Positions 49,330-58,159 of a stretch of DNA of 64,000 bases are shown one piece after another (within the stretch, counting starts at the first letter, position 1; every line of letters starts with the position of its first letter). This DNA comes from Xanthomonas hortorum pv. cynarae (GTDB taxonomy: Bacteria; Pseudomonadota; Gammaproteobacteria; Xanthomonadales; Xanthomonadaceae). The notes below the pieces were generated by a model. It made no database searches and had not been told where the DNA came from. It saw only the letters and a list, made by a program, of their open reading frames with translations. The position numbers and the translations under genes were made by a program. The DNA lies in contig NZ_MDFM01000003.1 in NCBI RefSeq assembly GCF_002939985.1, positions 62,001-126,000 on the forward strand. Direction: 5' to 3'.

Positions 49330-49355
49330 AGTAGTTTTGTTAGACGCTCTTAGGC
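49330..49355 (+). repeat. Family C short repeat (copy 2)
   Basis: AGTAGTTTTGTTAGACGCTC followed by TTAGGCC. The same motif, as AGTAGTTCTGTTAGTCGCTC, is at 51870-51898, and a reverse-complement copy is the IS target around 47966-48855. No function is evident. Confidence 0.6.
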
Positions 49356-49372
49356 CGAAGCGGCCTGTCCGC

Positions 49373-49434
49373 TTCGGCGATGCGGCGCTGGATTCGCCCA
49401 TCCGAACACGCTCCTTGGCGTAACGCGCCACCCT
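49373..49434 (+). promoter_or_regulatory. PIP box with -10-like element before the polygalacturonase gene
   Basis: TTCGG (49373-49377), exactly 15 nt, then TTCGC (49393-49397), fitting TTCGB-N15-TTCGB. CACCCT (49429-49434) fits YANNNT 31 nt downstream, the same spacing as in the effector promoter at 18781. Transcription would begin near 49441, leaving a leader of about 160 nt before the ATG at 49603. Confidence 0.8.
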
Positions 49435-49602
49435 TGAGCGTGGATTGCCACGGACCAACATCAGCGGCGCCGAGACGACATGCGCATCGGCAACTGTTGA
49501 TCGCGACTGCAGTCACGCAAACGCAACACAGCAGCGTGGCTATCTTCTGCAGACATGGTTCATCCACCACCCCCGCGCTTTACGCCACTGGAGTCGTCCA
49601 CC

Positions 49603-51273
49603 ATGCAATACCCGTCCGCTTTTCCGGCTGTCGCGCCCTTGACGCTCGCCCTGCTCGGCCTATCCACCTTCCAGGCCGGTGCGGCGCGTCCGCATGAACA
49701 GGACCTGCCCGATACCGCGCACAGCATCTCCACCAGTTGGGGCGTGATCCAGCAGCCCACGCTACCGACGCAGGTCTGCGCCACGCTCAAGGCCGCGCTG
49801 GTGCCGGTTGCCGGTTCGCTGGATACGCTCGACAGTGATCCTGCGCAATCCAAGCGCGATACCGCGCGTCTGCAGGCGGCCATCGATGATTGCCCCGCCG
49901 GCAGCGCCGTGCGTCTGGTCACCGGCGATGCCGGCGAATCTGGCGTATTGAGCGGCCCGTTGACGATCAAGAGCGGAGTCACGCTATGGATCGATCGCGG
50001 CGTCACCTTGTTCGGCTCGCGCAATCCGCGCGACTACGACAATGGCCTGGGCACCTGTGGCACCGCGACCAGCGACAAGGCCAAATCCTGCAACCCGCTG
50101 ATCCACGTCGCCGACACCGCCAACAGTGCGATTGTGGGTGCCGGCAAGATCGATGGCCGCGGCGGCAGCACGCTCACCGCCGGACCCAATGCCGGCACCG
50201 CCAGCTGGTGGGATCTGGCCTATCTCAACGTCACCAAGGGACTGAGCCAGCACGTGCCGCGCTTGCTGCAGATCGACGACAGCAGCGACTTCACCCTGTA
50301 CGACATCACCCTGGAAAACTCGCCCAACTTCCACGTCACCACCGATAACGTGGTCGGCTTGACGGCATGGGGCATCAAGATTCTCGCCCCCAGCCTGGTC
50401 TACTCACGTCCTGGCTATCGCTGCCCGGCCGGCAGCACGCCTGATGTCAATCCGCATGCGACCTGCTTCACTCCGGAAACAGCCAAGAACACCGATGGCT
50501 TCGACCCTGGCCAGTCCAAGAAGGTATTGCTGGCCTACTCGTATATCGGCACCGGCGACGATGGCGTGGCAATCAAGGCGCATGCCAGCAGCAAGCGCAG
50601 CATCGCCTCGGAAAACATGCTGTTCGCCTACAACCAGTTCTATTACACGCACGGTTTTTCGCTGGGCAGCGAAACCGATTCGGGCATGCGCCATATCGCC
50701 GTGCGCGGCCTGAGCATCGATGGCTTCAACAGCAACGACGTGAACTCCGATCCGTATTCGGCTAACGGCTTGCGTATCAAATCCGATGGTAGCCGTGGCG
50801 GCCAGGTCTACGACATCAGTTTCGAAAACGTCTGCATGCGCGGCGTTGCCAGGCCGCTGGTATTCGATGCCAACTACGCCAATGCAGCGGTGCGTAACAA
50901 GCTGCCCAATTTCAGCGGTATTGCGTTAACCAACGTGCACTCGCTCGGTTCCAAGGCGTTTGGCGGCGGTCAGCTGAGCTTCTACGGCTATCGCGATGCG
51001 ACCACCACCTTGCCGATCACCCTTTCGCTGGACAACGTGGTGCTGGAAGGTGGCCCGATCTCGTTCGCAAAGCCGCATTTCGGCGGACCGGCCAGCAATC
51101 CGGGCGCGACGCACTTCACCTTCAAGGGCGGCCCGGTGAGCTTCTTCGATCAGCTGTCGGAGTCGGTGCCCAACGATGTGCAACTGCAAGGCAAGCCTGG
51201 GCCGGGCACACCGCTGCAGTGCAATGACGCCTTCATTGCTTACCACTCGGTATTGCCTGATTCGCCGATCTGA
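49603..51273 (+). CDS. Polygalacturonase (glycoside hydrolase family 28)
   Basis: 556-residue secreted parallel beta-helix hydrolase of pectin. Signal peptide to about residue 27 (FQAGAA). GH28 motifs are intact: N296-T297-D298 (KNTDGFD), D319-D320 (TGDDGVAIK), H350-G351 (THGFSLGSE) and R391/K393 (LRIKSDG). Three of these aspartates form the acid/base machinery. An extra Cys-containing loop (about 266-292, RPGYRCPAGS) precedes the NTD motif. The ATG at 49603 has GGAG nine bases before it; an in-frame ATG at 49555 would add a Pro-rich leader before the signal peptide. A PIP box upstream suggests HrpX control, and inverted A/B repeats lie on both sides. Confidence 0.94.
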   Translation: MQYPSAFPAVAPLTLALLGLSTFQAGAARPHEQDLPDTAHSISTSWGVIQQPTLPTQVCATLKAALVPVAGSLDTLDSDPAQSKRDTARLQAAIDDCPAGSAVRLVTGDAGESGVLSGPLTIKSGVTLWIDRGVTLFGSRNPRDYDNGLGTCGTATSDKAKSCNPLIHVADTANSAIVGAGKIDGRGGSTLTAGPNAGTASWWDLAYLNVTKGLSQHVPRLLQIDDSSDFTLYDITLENSPNFHVTTDNVVGLTAWGIKILAPSLVYSRPGYRCPAGSTPDVNPHATCFTPETAKNTDGFDPGQSKKVLLAYSYIGTGDDGVAIKAHASSKRSIASENMLFAYNQFYYTHGFSLGSETDSGMRHIAVRGLSIDGFNSNDVNSDPYSANGLRIKSDGSRGGQVYDISFENVCMRGVARPLVFDANYANAAVRNKLPNFSGIALTNVHSLGSKAFGGGQLSFYGYRDATTTLPITLSLDNVVLEGGPISFAKPHFGGPASNPGATHFTFKGGPVSFFDQLSESVPNDVQLQGKPGPGTPLQCNDAFIAYHSVLPDSPI

Positions 51274-51326
51274 TCTTGCTTGAAGCAGTGCTGCATGCAC
51301 TGCTTGCAACCCTGCATCGACACTCG

Positions 51327-51446
51327 GTTGGTCGAGGGCGCGGCGCCCTCGCCGCTCGCGGGACACGCCGCAAGTACGTCCATGTAGGCTCGGTGGCGGC
51401 ATCCATGCCGCCACACGGTCCCGCAATCGGCGAGGACACCGCGCCA
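51327..51446 (+). repeat. Dispersed palindromic repeat, family A (copy 2)
   Basis: Closest relative of the 6430-6551 element; GAGGGCGCGGCGCCCTC forms a longer hairpin here than in copy 1, and GGTGGCGGCATCCATGCCGCC is perfect. It begins about 50 bp after the polygalacturonase stop and may act as its terminator or 3' stabiliser. Confidence 0.85.
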
Positions 51447-51550
51447 TAGAGTTGGTCGGTGGTTGACTAAAAGCCTACCTGTTGCTCGGCTTGCGTTGAA
51501 AAGCTGATCGGACGGCGATTAGCCAAACAACGCACGTCATACATGGCTTG

Positions 51551-51712
51551 CGCCATGCACACCGACCATCTCGACTGGTCCTTGCCCGCCCACCGGCGCG
51601 GGACCTTACGCGGCATGGATGCCGCGTAAGAGCCTACACGGACGTACTTGCGGCGTGTCCCGCGATGGTGGGCGGGCAAGGGCCCTGCGACCAACCCGCA
51701 GATCATCCGCCC
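51551..51712 (+). repeat. Dispersed palindromic repeat, family B (copy 2)
   Basis: Nearly identical to 6661-6815 over more than 130 bp, including the perfect TTACGCGGCAT/ATGCCGCGTAA palindrome and the outer CCTTGCCCGCCCACC stem. The remaining parts of 51274-51890 show no gene. Confidence 0.85.
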
Positions 51713-51869
51713 TGCAATTTGCTCTATCCACACTCTCTCATCGCTTCAAGACGAACGAGGTTGCGAGTCGTAGCGTAATTAAATGCGATAAGAAGCTTAG
51801 TCAGTCGAAGGCATCACACCGGTCAACATGGTCGTGGCTGTTGGGGAACCACAAAACTGGCGGTGAGCA

Positions 51870-51898
51870 CAGTAGTTCTGTTAGTCGCTCTTAGTCCG
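51870..51898 (+). repeat. Family C short repeat (copy 3)
   Basis: AGTAGTTCTGTTAGTCGCTC then TTAGTCC. Its right end overlaps the stop codon (51891-51893) of the minus-strand gene that follows. The sequence before it (ACTGGCGGTGAGCAC) also resembles the flank of the IS target copy. Confidence 0.6.
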
Positions 51899-52580
51899 CA
51901 CCGCTGGCCGCACGCCAGCTATGCCAGAGCTGCTGCACCGGCGGCGGATACGCCGCCTTCCCGGCGAGTTCGCGCTGCAAGCGCAAACGTGCCAGCCGCG
52001 ACCACACCCGATGCGGCCGCGCCAACGCAGGCTTGCGCGGCCAGGCCTGCAGCAATTGCGCGCGCCATGCGGCGGTTGTCATGCCACCGGGCGTTGCGCT
52101 GTCGCCGGCCACACGCTGACGTGCGTCCAGCCATTGCACCGCCACCGCCGTGCCATCGCCAGACTGGTTGCGCGTAAACATCACCGCCTCGACTGCAACC
52201 ACGGCCTCGGCAAAGGCGCGCAAGGTGTCCAGCGCTTGCTGCAACGATTGCGGCGGCACGCGGGCATCCTGCATCGCCGGCAAGGTGTCGGCCAATTGCG
52301 CCCACGGCGCACGCACCGGTTCCAGCACGCGCCCGAGCGGATGCCGCGAGCGCTGCTGCGACCAATCGCGTAGCTCCTGCTGCCACCACGCCAGCTTGGC
52401 ATCGGCCGGCAACGGGTCGCCGGCGATATTCATGATGTCTTCCCATTCCTGCAACAAGGCAAACCAGGCGGCAGCCAGCGGCCGTTGCAGTTGCGGAATG
52501 AAAGGCTCGGCAACCGCCCATTCCGGCCAGCGGGTGCGCCATTTGTCGAGAAAACTGTCGAGAGCGCTGGATTGGCTCAT
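51891..52580 (-). CDS. Squalene/phytoene synthase-like protein
   Basis: 229 residues, mostly helical. The segment WEDIMNIAGDPLPADAKLAWWQQELRDWSQQRSRHPLGRVL resembles the trans-isoprenyl synthase family where KLAWW precedes RHPLG. The aspartate-rich DxxxD pairs needed to bind diphosphates are not seen, so enzyme activity is doubtful. The ATG at 52580 is chosen, 28 bp after the gph stop; the frame remains open upstream within gph. It may be cotranscribed with gph and ubiG. Confidence 0.65.
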   Translation of the reverse strand: MSQSSALDSFLDKWRTRWPEWAVAEPFIPQLQRPLAAAWFALLQEWEDIMNIAGDPLPADAKLAWWQQELRDWSQQRSRHPLGRVLEPVRAPWAQLADTLPAMQDARVPPQSLQQALDTLRAFAEAVVAVEAVMFTRNQSGDGTAVAVQWLDARQRVAGDSATPGGMTTAAWRAQLLQAWPRKPALARPHRVWSRLARLRLQRELAGKAAYPPPVQQLWHSWRAASGAD

Positions 52581-52608
52581 GGCGGGTCCAGAAAAAAACG
52601 AAAGAAGA

Positions 52609-53274
52609 TCAGGGCTGCGGCCACGCCGCGGCATTCCACAACAGTTGCGGCTGCTCGACCAACACATCGGCTTGCCAACTCAAGGGATCGTCATCGTGCA
52701 ACCGATAGCCCCACAACACCGCGACCGATGGCATCGCTGCCGCGCGTGCGGCCAGGATGTCGCGCTCATCGTCGCCCACATAGACGCACTGCGCAGGCGC
52801 AATGCCGATGCGTTCGGCAGCTGTCAGCAACGGCAACGGATGCGGCTTGCGTTCGGCTAGCGTATCGCCGCCGATCAACACCGCGCAGCGCTGTTCCCAG
52901 CCCAGTTGCGGCAGGATCAGCCGCGCCAGGTATTCGGGCTTGTTGGTGACGATGCCCCACACGCACCCCGCACGATCCAGCCGCAGCAGCAACTCTTCGA
53001 CACCCTCGAACAGCTGCGATTGCGTGCCGATCAAGGCCTCATAGCGACGCAGGAATTCAGGAACCAAGGCATCGCGTGCGTCCGCATCGAGTTCGGCAAA
53101 CGCAACTGACAGCATCGCGCGCGAACCTTTCGACACCACCGGGCGCAGCTGCGCCAACGCGATCGGCGCACGTCCCCGCTCGCTCAGCATCGCGTTGACG
53201 GTGGCCAGCATGTCCGGCGCGCTATCAAGCAAGGTGCCATCCAGATCGAACAACACCGCACGCGGGAAATTCAT
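52609..53274 (-). CDS. gph: Phosphoglycolate phosphatase (HAD family)
   Basis: 221-residue haloacid-dehalogenase phosphatase. Motif I FDLDGTLLDS (about 8-17), motif II TNKP, motif III K in ERKPHPLPL, and motif IV GDDERDI are all intact. Gph removes 2-phosphoglycolate formed in DNA repair, but related members act on other sugar phosphates. The ATG at 53274 puts motif I in the usual place; upstream in-frame ATGs (53334 and beyond) would add an unneeded Ser/His-rich leader. Beside ubiG, as in many gamma-proteobacteria. Confidence 0.88.
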   Translation of the reverse strand: MNFPRAVLFDLDGTLLDSAPDMLATVNAMLSERGRAPIALAQLRPVVSKGSRAMLSVAFAELDADARDALVPEFLRRYEALIGTQSQLFEGVEELLLRLDRAGCVWGIVTNKPEYLARLILPQLGWEQRCAVLIGGDTLAERKPHPLPLLTAAERIGIAPAQCVYVGDDERDILAARAAAMPSVAVLWGYRLHDDDPLSWQADVLVEQPQLLWNAAAWPQP

Positions 53275-53389
53275 AGACGCCCCGCCGCTGGACGGCTGCG
53301 TCTCGCCATCCGCAAGGTGGGAATGCGCAGACATCAAGCACCCACCTGCTGTTGCCAATCCCGACTCCCCACTCCCCAATCCCTGCTCG

Positions 53390-54109
53390 TCACGGTTTGA
53401 CCGCGTAAGCCAGATAATTCACCTCGGTGCGCGACGACAGCCGCGCACGATTGCGCCACGGCTCGTACAGCATGCCGCTGACGTCTTCCAGTTGCAGCTC
53501 GGCGCTGCGCAACCACGCCGCAAGTTCCGCCGGCTTGATGAAATCCTTGTAGTGATGGGTGCCCTTGGGCAGCAACCGCGCGATGTATTCGGCACCGACC
53601 ACCGCCAGCGCGAACGCGGCCGGCGTGCGATTGAGGGTGGACAGGAACAGCTTGCCGCCCGGCTTGAGCAGGCTGGCGCAGGCGCGGATGATCGCGGTCG
53701 GGTCCGGCACGTGCTCGAGCATTTCCATGCAGGTTACCGCATCGAAGCTGCCTGGCTGCTCTGCGGCCAGGTCTTCCACCGACTGCACGCGGTAATCCAC
53801 CTGCACGCCCGATTCCAGGCTATGCAGGCGCGCCACCTTGACCAGCTCCGGGGCCAGATCGATCGCGGTGACCTGTGCGCCCAGACGCGCCATCGACTCG
53901 CTGAGCAACCCGCCGCCGCAGCCGACATCGAGCACGCGCGCGCCGGCAAGATCCAGCCGCGCGGAGACGTAATCCAGACGCACCGGATTGAGCGCATGCA
54001 GCGGCTTCTGCGGGCCATCGGCATCCCACCAGCGCGTTGCCAGCGCGGCGAATTTATCCAGCTCGCTCTGGTGAAAATTGCCGGAGGTGGTGTGAGTATT
54101 CGGATTCAT
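53390..54109 (-). CDS. ubiG: Ubiquinone biosynthesis O-methyltransferase UbiG
   Basis: S-adenosylmethionine-dependent O-methyltransferase acting twice in ubiquinone synthesis. 239 residues; N-terminal [15 protein letters not shown] is the UbiG hallmark, motif [14 protein letters not shown] is at about 59-71, and [11 protein letters not shown] at about 127-137. A single arm of the family E repeat (CCCGACTCCCCACTCCCCAA) lies in the gap towards gph. Order mtaD-like-ubiG-gph on the minus strand suggests one unit. Confidence 0.95.
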   Translation of the reverse strand: MNPNTHTTSGNFHQSELDKFAALATRWWDADGPQKPLHALNPVRLDYVSARLDLAGARVLDVGCGGGLLSESMARLGAQVTAIDLAPELVKVARLHSLESGVQVDYRVQSVEDLAAEQPGSFDAVTCMEMLEHVPDPTAIIRACASLLKPGGKLFLSTLNRTPAAFALAVVGAEYIARLLPKGTHHYKDFIKPAELAAWLRSAELQLEDVSGMLYEPWRNRARLSSRTEVNYLAYAVKP

Positions 54110-54138
54110 GCGGAGCTCCGTGTTGCGATGAGGCGCGC

Positions 54139-55488
54139 TCAGGCGCGGACGGTGCGGATGCGGTCGCGCCACTGCCGCGCATTGGCGACCAGAGCGGCGA
54201 TATCCATGTCGACCAGCTCGCGCTGTACCAGTTTGGGCTTGCCGGCGATCCACACATCGGTGACCTGATGGCGGCCGGCCGAATAGATCAGTTGCGACAA
54301 CACATGATGCAGCGGCTGGGTCTCCAATGCAGACAGATCCACGCAGACCAGATCGGCCTGCTTGCCGATTTCGAGCGAACCGATCTTGTCGCCGAAGCCC
54401 AACGCACGCGCGCCGCCGAGCGTGGCCGCGCGCAAGGTGGTGGCTGCATCCAGCGCAGTGGCATCGTTGGCCACTGCTTTGGCCAGAATGGCCGCGGTGC
54501 GGTTCTCGCTGAACATGTCCAGATCGTTGTTGCTGGCGCAGCCGTCGGTGCCGATGGCCAGGTTTACGCCGGCACGTTGCAGCGCGCAGGCCGGGCAAAA
54601 CCCCGAGGCCAGCTTGAGATTGGATTCCGGGCAATGCACCACGCTCACGCCGCGCTCGGCGCATAGATGGATTTCTGCCTCGGTAAGCTGGGTCATGTGC
54701 ACGGCGATCAGGCGGTCGTTGACCAGGCCCAGGCGATCCAGTCGCGCCAGCGGGCGCTGCCCGTATTGCTTGATCGAATCGGCCACTTCCTGCGCGGTCT
54801 CGTGGGTATGCAGATGCACCGGCAGATCGAGCTGATCGGCCAGCATGCGCACGCGCTCGAAGTTAGCATCGTTCACCGTGTACGGCGCATGCGGCGCAAA
54901 CGCTGTGCTGATCAGCGGATCTTCGCGCCATTGGTCGTGCAATTCACCGGCACGCGCAAAGTATTCGTCGTCCGACGAGGCCCATGCGGTGGGGAAATCG
55001 ATGATCACCGAGCCCACCAGTGCGCGGAAGCCATGCTGCTTGTAGACCGCCGCCTGCACGTCGGCGAAGAAGTAGTTTTCGTTGACGCAGGTAGTGCCGC
55101 CGCGCAGCATCTCGGCGATCGCCAGCGTGGTGCCGTCGGCCACGAACTCCGGCCCGATCACCGCCGCTTCCACCGGCCAAATGTGCTGCTGCAGCCACAC
55201 CATCAGCGGCAGATCGTCGGCAATGCCGCGCAGCAGCGTCATCGGGTTATGCGTATGCGCGTTGACCAGGCCCGGCATCAGCGCCGCCTCCGGGCGCGAG
55301 ACGGTCTGCTTCGGCGCAAACCGTGCGCGTGCTTCGGCAATCGGCAGGATCGCCACGATGGCGCCGTTGCTGACCGCCACCGCGTGGTTTTCGAGCACCA
55401 CCGCATGCGGTTCGATCGGCACCACGTAGCCGGCCTCGATCAACAGGTCGCACGCTTCGGGAGGGGCATTGGTCATGAGCGGATCCAT
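54139..55488 (-). CDS. mtaD: Amidohydrolase, probable 5-methylthioadenosine/S-adenosylhomocysteine deaminase
   Basis: 449-residue TRZ/ATZ-type metal-dependent deaminase. Metal ligands appear in [17 protein letters not shown], and [13 protein letters not shown], and the region [15 protein letters not shown] is typical of the MtaD/SAH-deaminase group. Deaminating S-adenosylhomocysteine would fit its place next to the methyltransferase ubiG, but guanine-related substrates are not excluded. The start may be the ATG at 55488 or the one four codons later, which has GGATC upstream. Confidence 0.83.
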   Translation of the reverse strand: MDPLMTNAPPEACDLLIEAGYVVPIEPHAVVLENHAVAVSNGAIVAILPIAEARARFAPKQTVSRPEAALMPGLVNAHTHNPMTLLRGIADDLPLMVWLQQHIWPVEAAVIGPEFVADGTTLAIAEMLRGGTTCVNENYFFADVQAAVYKQHGFRALVGSVIIDFPTAWASSDDEYFARAGELHDQWREDPLISTAFAPHAPYTVNDANFERVRMLADQLDLPVHLHTHETAQEVADSIKQYGQRPLARLDRLGLVNDRLIAVHMTQLTEAEIHLCAERGVSVVHCPESNLKLASGFCPACALQRAGVNLAIGTDGCASNNDLDMFSENRTAAILAKAVANDATALDAATTLRAATLGGARALGFGDKIGSLEIGKQADLVCVDLSALETQPLHHVLSQLIYSAGRHQVTDVWIAGKPKLVQRELVDMDIAALVANARQWRDRIRTVRA

Positions 55489-55494
55489 AAAGGG

Positions 55495-56343
55495 TTAGTT
55501 GTCGAACGGCCAGCTGGTATCGCCACCGGCCACAGGCACATAGCGCTGGCCGTTGTAGCGCAGCACTTGGCGCACGCGACGGGTGCGTTCGGTAATGGTG
55601 TCGCTGTCAGCTACGTTTTCTGCGGTAGATACGTTGGCTGTCAGCACGATGTCCGCATAGCCGGCATGTGCCTGCGGTGCCATGCTCAGGCTTAGATTGG
55701 CGACTTCGGTGATCACATCGCTCTTCCCCACACTGCACGGCTCGCCTTTCACACGTTGCCACGCATAGAGATCGCGTTGCAGTACCGGGCGCAAGCTGCG
55801 CCCCTCGCGCACCAGCAAGGTCAATGCCTGATTGCTGTAAAAATCCGGGCAGCTGGGCCCGTGCGCGGCGCTATGCATCACCACGCCGATCGCACGCACG
55901 CCCTTGGCCAGGTCGTAGCGCGCGGTATCCAGACGCAAACTGTCTGCATCGAGTTCGAAGGCGGCGTCTTCACCCATGTCCTGCGCGTAGAACGCCAGCA
56001 CCTTGCCGCTGGCCGCATCGAGCATGGCCACGCGCAACTCAATGTCGCGCTCGCCAGGCACGGTCTGGGCGTCGCCAGCAAATGCGATTGCCGCCAGCCG
56101 GATCGCCGCATCGTTCGGCCACGGCTTGCAGGTCTGGGCCACCGCACGCTCGACCGGTACCGTGGCTGCAGCGCCGCCCACGACACCGGAGGTTGCAATG
56201 GCCGCAACGGCGGCCACATCACCGGCGCCGCAAGCTGCGGCAGCCGCTTGCGCAAAGGCCGGGCACGCTGCGAGCGCAGCCCACAGCCCCATCAGGACAC
56301 CGGCACTGCGTACCGCTCGACCAGGCCAGCGTCCCGGGCGCAT
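55495..56343 (-). CDS. Exported protein of unknown function
   Basis: 282 residues with a signal peptide (MRPGRWPGRA then a hydrophobic stretch, cleavage near CPAFAQ, about 31). The mature part starts with an Ala/Val-rich stretch containing cysteines, followed by beta-rich sequence (ERDIELRVAMLDAASGKVLAFYAQD) and SCPDFYSNQALTLLV. I do not recognise the family. It lies between efp (6 bp) and the deaminase gene (6 bp), so it is probably transcribed with both; its start could also be the ATG at 56292. Confidence 0.6.
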   Translation of the reverse strand: MRPGRWPGRAVRSAGVLMGLWAALAACPAFAQAAAAACGAGDVAAVAAIATSGVVGGAAATVPVERAVAQTCKPWPNDAAIRLAAIAFAGDAQTVPGERDIELRVAMLDAASGKVLAFYAQDMGEDAAFELDADSLRLDTARYDLAKGVRAIGVVMHSAAHGPSCPDFYSNQALTLLVREGRSLRPVLQRDLYAWQRVKGEPCSVGKSDVITEVANLSLSMAPQAHAGYADIVLTANVSTAENVADSDTITERTRRVRQVLRYNGQRYVPVAGGDTSWPFDN

Positions 56344-56348
56344 CCGGC

Positions 56349-56915
56349 TTACTTGACGCGCGCCGAGTATTCGCCCGAACGCGTATCGACCTTGATGATT
56401 TCGTCCTGATTGACGAACAACGGCACGCGCACCACCGCACCGGTTTCCAGCGTGGCCGGCTTGCCGCCGCCGCCCGAGGTATCGCCGCGCACGCCCGGAT
56501 CGGTCTCGGTGATCTTGAGCTCGACGAAGTTCGGCGGCTGCACCCAGATCGGCGCGCCGTTCCACAACGTCACGATGCAGTCTTCCTCGCCCTTGAGCCA
56601 CTTCTCGGCGCCGCCCATGCCGGCCTTGTCGGTCTGCACCTGCTCGAAGGTTTCCGGGTCCATGAAGTGCCAGTACTCGCCATCGCTGTACAGGTAACGC
56701 ATGTCGGTATCGACGACGTCGGCCACTTCCACGTCGTCGGTGGCCTTCATGGTCATTTCGACCACGCGACCGGACTTGATGAAGCGGTACTTCATACGGG
56801 TAAAGGCCTGGCCCTTGCCCGGCTTGACGTATTCGGTCTCGGTGATGACCGCCGGTTCGTTGTTGACCAGGATCTTCATGCCGTTCTTGACGTCGTTCAT
56901 GCCAACAGTGGCCAT
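56349..56915 (-). CDS. efp: Elongation factor P
   Basis: 188-residue ribosome-binding factor that relieves stalling at polyproline. Starts [22 protein letters not shown]. The modification loop KPGKGQAF carries K34, the residue beta-lysylated by EpmA/EpmB; epmB is the divergent neighbour, which supports that modification route here. Three OB-like domains are complete. AGGAGCT lies just before the ATG. Confidence 0.96.
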   Translation of the reverse strand: MATVGMNDVKNGMKILVNNEPAVITETEYVKPGKGQAFTRMKYRFIKSGRVVEMTMKATDDVEVADVVDTDMRYLYSDGEYWHFMDPETFEQVQTDKAGMGGAEKWLKGEEDCIVTLWNGAPIWVQPPNFVELKITETDPGVRGDTSGGGGKPATLETGAVVRVPLFVNQDEIIKVDTRSGEYSARVK

Positions 56916-57018
56916 GGTGCAGCTCCTCGATAAGACCACGACCTGCCACAGGCCGTGGCAGGTCGGATTAGAATGGGGCGCCCGCCGCAACCGGCGGGCA
57001 TTGGTTTTGTGACCGCAC

Positions 57019-58047
57019 ATGATACCCGCAGCCCCCCTCGCCTTACAGCCATCTCCGCCTCCCACCCTGCAGCCGCACCGCTGGCAGCAGCAGTGGCGCG
57101 ATGCCGTGCGCGACCCACGCGAGCTACTGGCGCTGCTGGGCCTGGACGCGGCGGCTGCCGGCATCAGCGCAGAGGCAGCCGCCCAGTTCCCGCTGCGGGT
57201 ACCACGCGCGTTCGTGGCGCGCATGCGCCGTGGCGACCTGCACGATCCATTGCTGCGCCAGGTGCTGCCGCTGGATGCCGAAATGCGGCTGGTACCGGGC
57301 TTCGGCCTGGATGCGGTCGGCGATGGCGCCGCCAAGATCGCAGACGGTGTGATCCAGAAATACCGCGGGCGCGCCCTGCTGATCGCCACCGGCAGCTGCG
57401 CGGTGCACTGCCGCTACTGCTTCCGCCGCCACTTCCCGTATGCCGAGGAAACCGCCGCGCGCGATGGATGGCGCGAGGCGGTGGCCGCGATCGCCGCCGA
57501 CCCCGGCATCGACGAAGTGCTGCTGTCCGGCGGCGACCCGCTGTCGCTGGCCACCAGCAAACTGGCCGAACTCACCGACGCGCTGGCCGCCATCGGGCAC
57601 ATCAAACGCCTGCGCATCCATAGCCGGCTGCCGGTGGTGCTGCCCGAGCGCGTCGATGCGCCGCTGCTGGCCTGGCTGCGCAGCCTGCCCTGGCCGGTGG
57701 CCTTTGTGATACACGCCAACCACGCCAACGAATTCGATTCCACCGTGGACGCCGCCATGCGTGCCATGCGCGACACCGGCGCGCAACTGCTCAACCAGGC
57801 CGTGCTGCTGCGCGGGGTCAACGACAGCGTGGATGCACTGGCCGCGTTGAGCGAGCGCAGCTTCGCCGCGGGCGTACTGCCGTATTACCTGCACCAGCTC
57901 GACCGGGTCGCAGGGGTCGCGCATTTCGAAGTGGACGATGCACATGCACGCGCCCTGCATACCGAGCTGGCCACGCGCCTGTCCGGCTACCTGGTGCCGC
58001 GCCTGGTGCGCGAAATCCCCGGCGATACCGGCAAACGGCCACTGTAA
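57019..58047 (+). CDS. epmB: EF-P beta-lysylation protein EpmB (radical SAM lysine 2,3-aminomutase)
   Basis: 342-residue radical SAM enzyme converting lysine to beta-lysine for attachment to EF-P K34. The cluster motif [11 protein letters not shown] has C127, C131 and C134 (CxxxCxxC). Segments [11 protein letters not shown] and HANHANEF are family hallmarks; the PLP lysine would lie in the C-terminal part. Compared with the longer KamA aminomutases it is the short EpmB type. Divergent from efp with a 103-bp shared promoter region; epmA is not in the window. Confidence 0.93.
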   Translation: MIPAAPLALQPSPPPTLQPHRWQQQWRDAVRDPRELLALLGLDAAAAGISAEAAAQFPLRVPRAFVARMRRGDLHDPLLRQVLPLDAEMRLVPGFGLDAVGDGAAKIADGVIQKYRGRALLIATGSCAVHCRYCFRRHFPYAEETAARDGWREAVAAIAADPGIDEVLLSGGDPLSLATSKLAELTDALAAIGHIKRLRIHSRLPVVLPERVDAPLLAWLRSLPWPVAFVIHANHANEFDSTVDAAMRAMRDTGAQLLNQAVLLRGVNDSVDALAALSERSFAAGVLPYYLHQLDRVAGVAHFEVDDAHARALHTELATRLSGYLVPRLVREIPGDTGKRPL

Positions 58048-58088
58048 TCGTCACCACCACCGGCAGGCGTACAGGCACCACGGGACCT

Positions 58089-58154
58089 GTAGGAGCGCAC
58101 CTGGGCGCGATGGGCATTACCGGTAACGCCCATCGCGCCCAGGTGCGCTCCTAC
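58089..58154. repeat. GTAGGAGC/GCTCCTAC palindrome (family D, copy 1)
   Basis: Near-perfect 27-bp inverted repeat around ATTACCGGTAAC in the gap between the convergent epmB and GGDEF-EAL genes. It may terminate both. Two more copies are at 63012-63078 and 63165-63232. Confidence 0.85.
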
Positions 58155-58159
58155 GCCAC

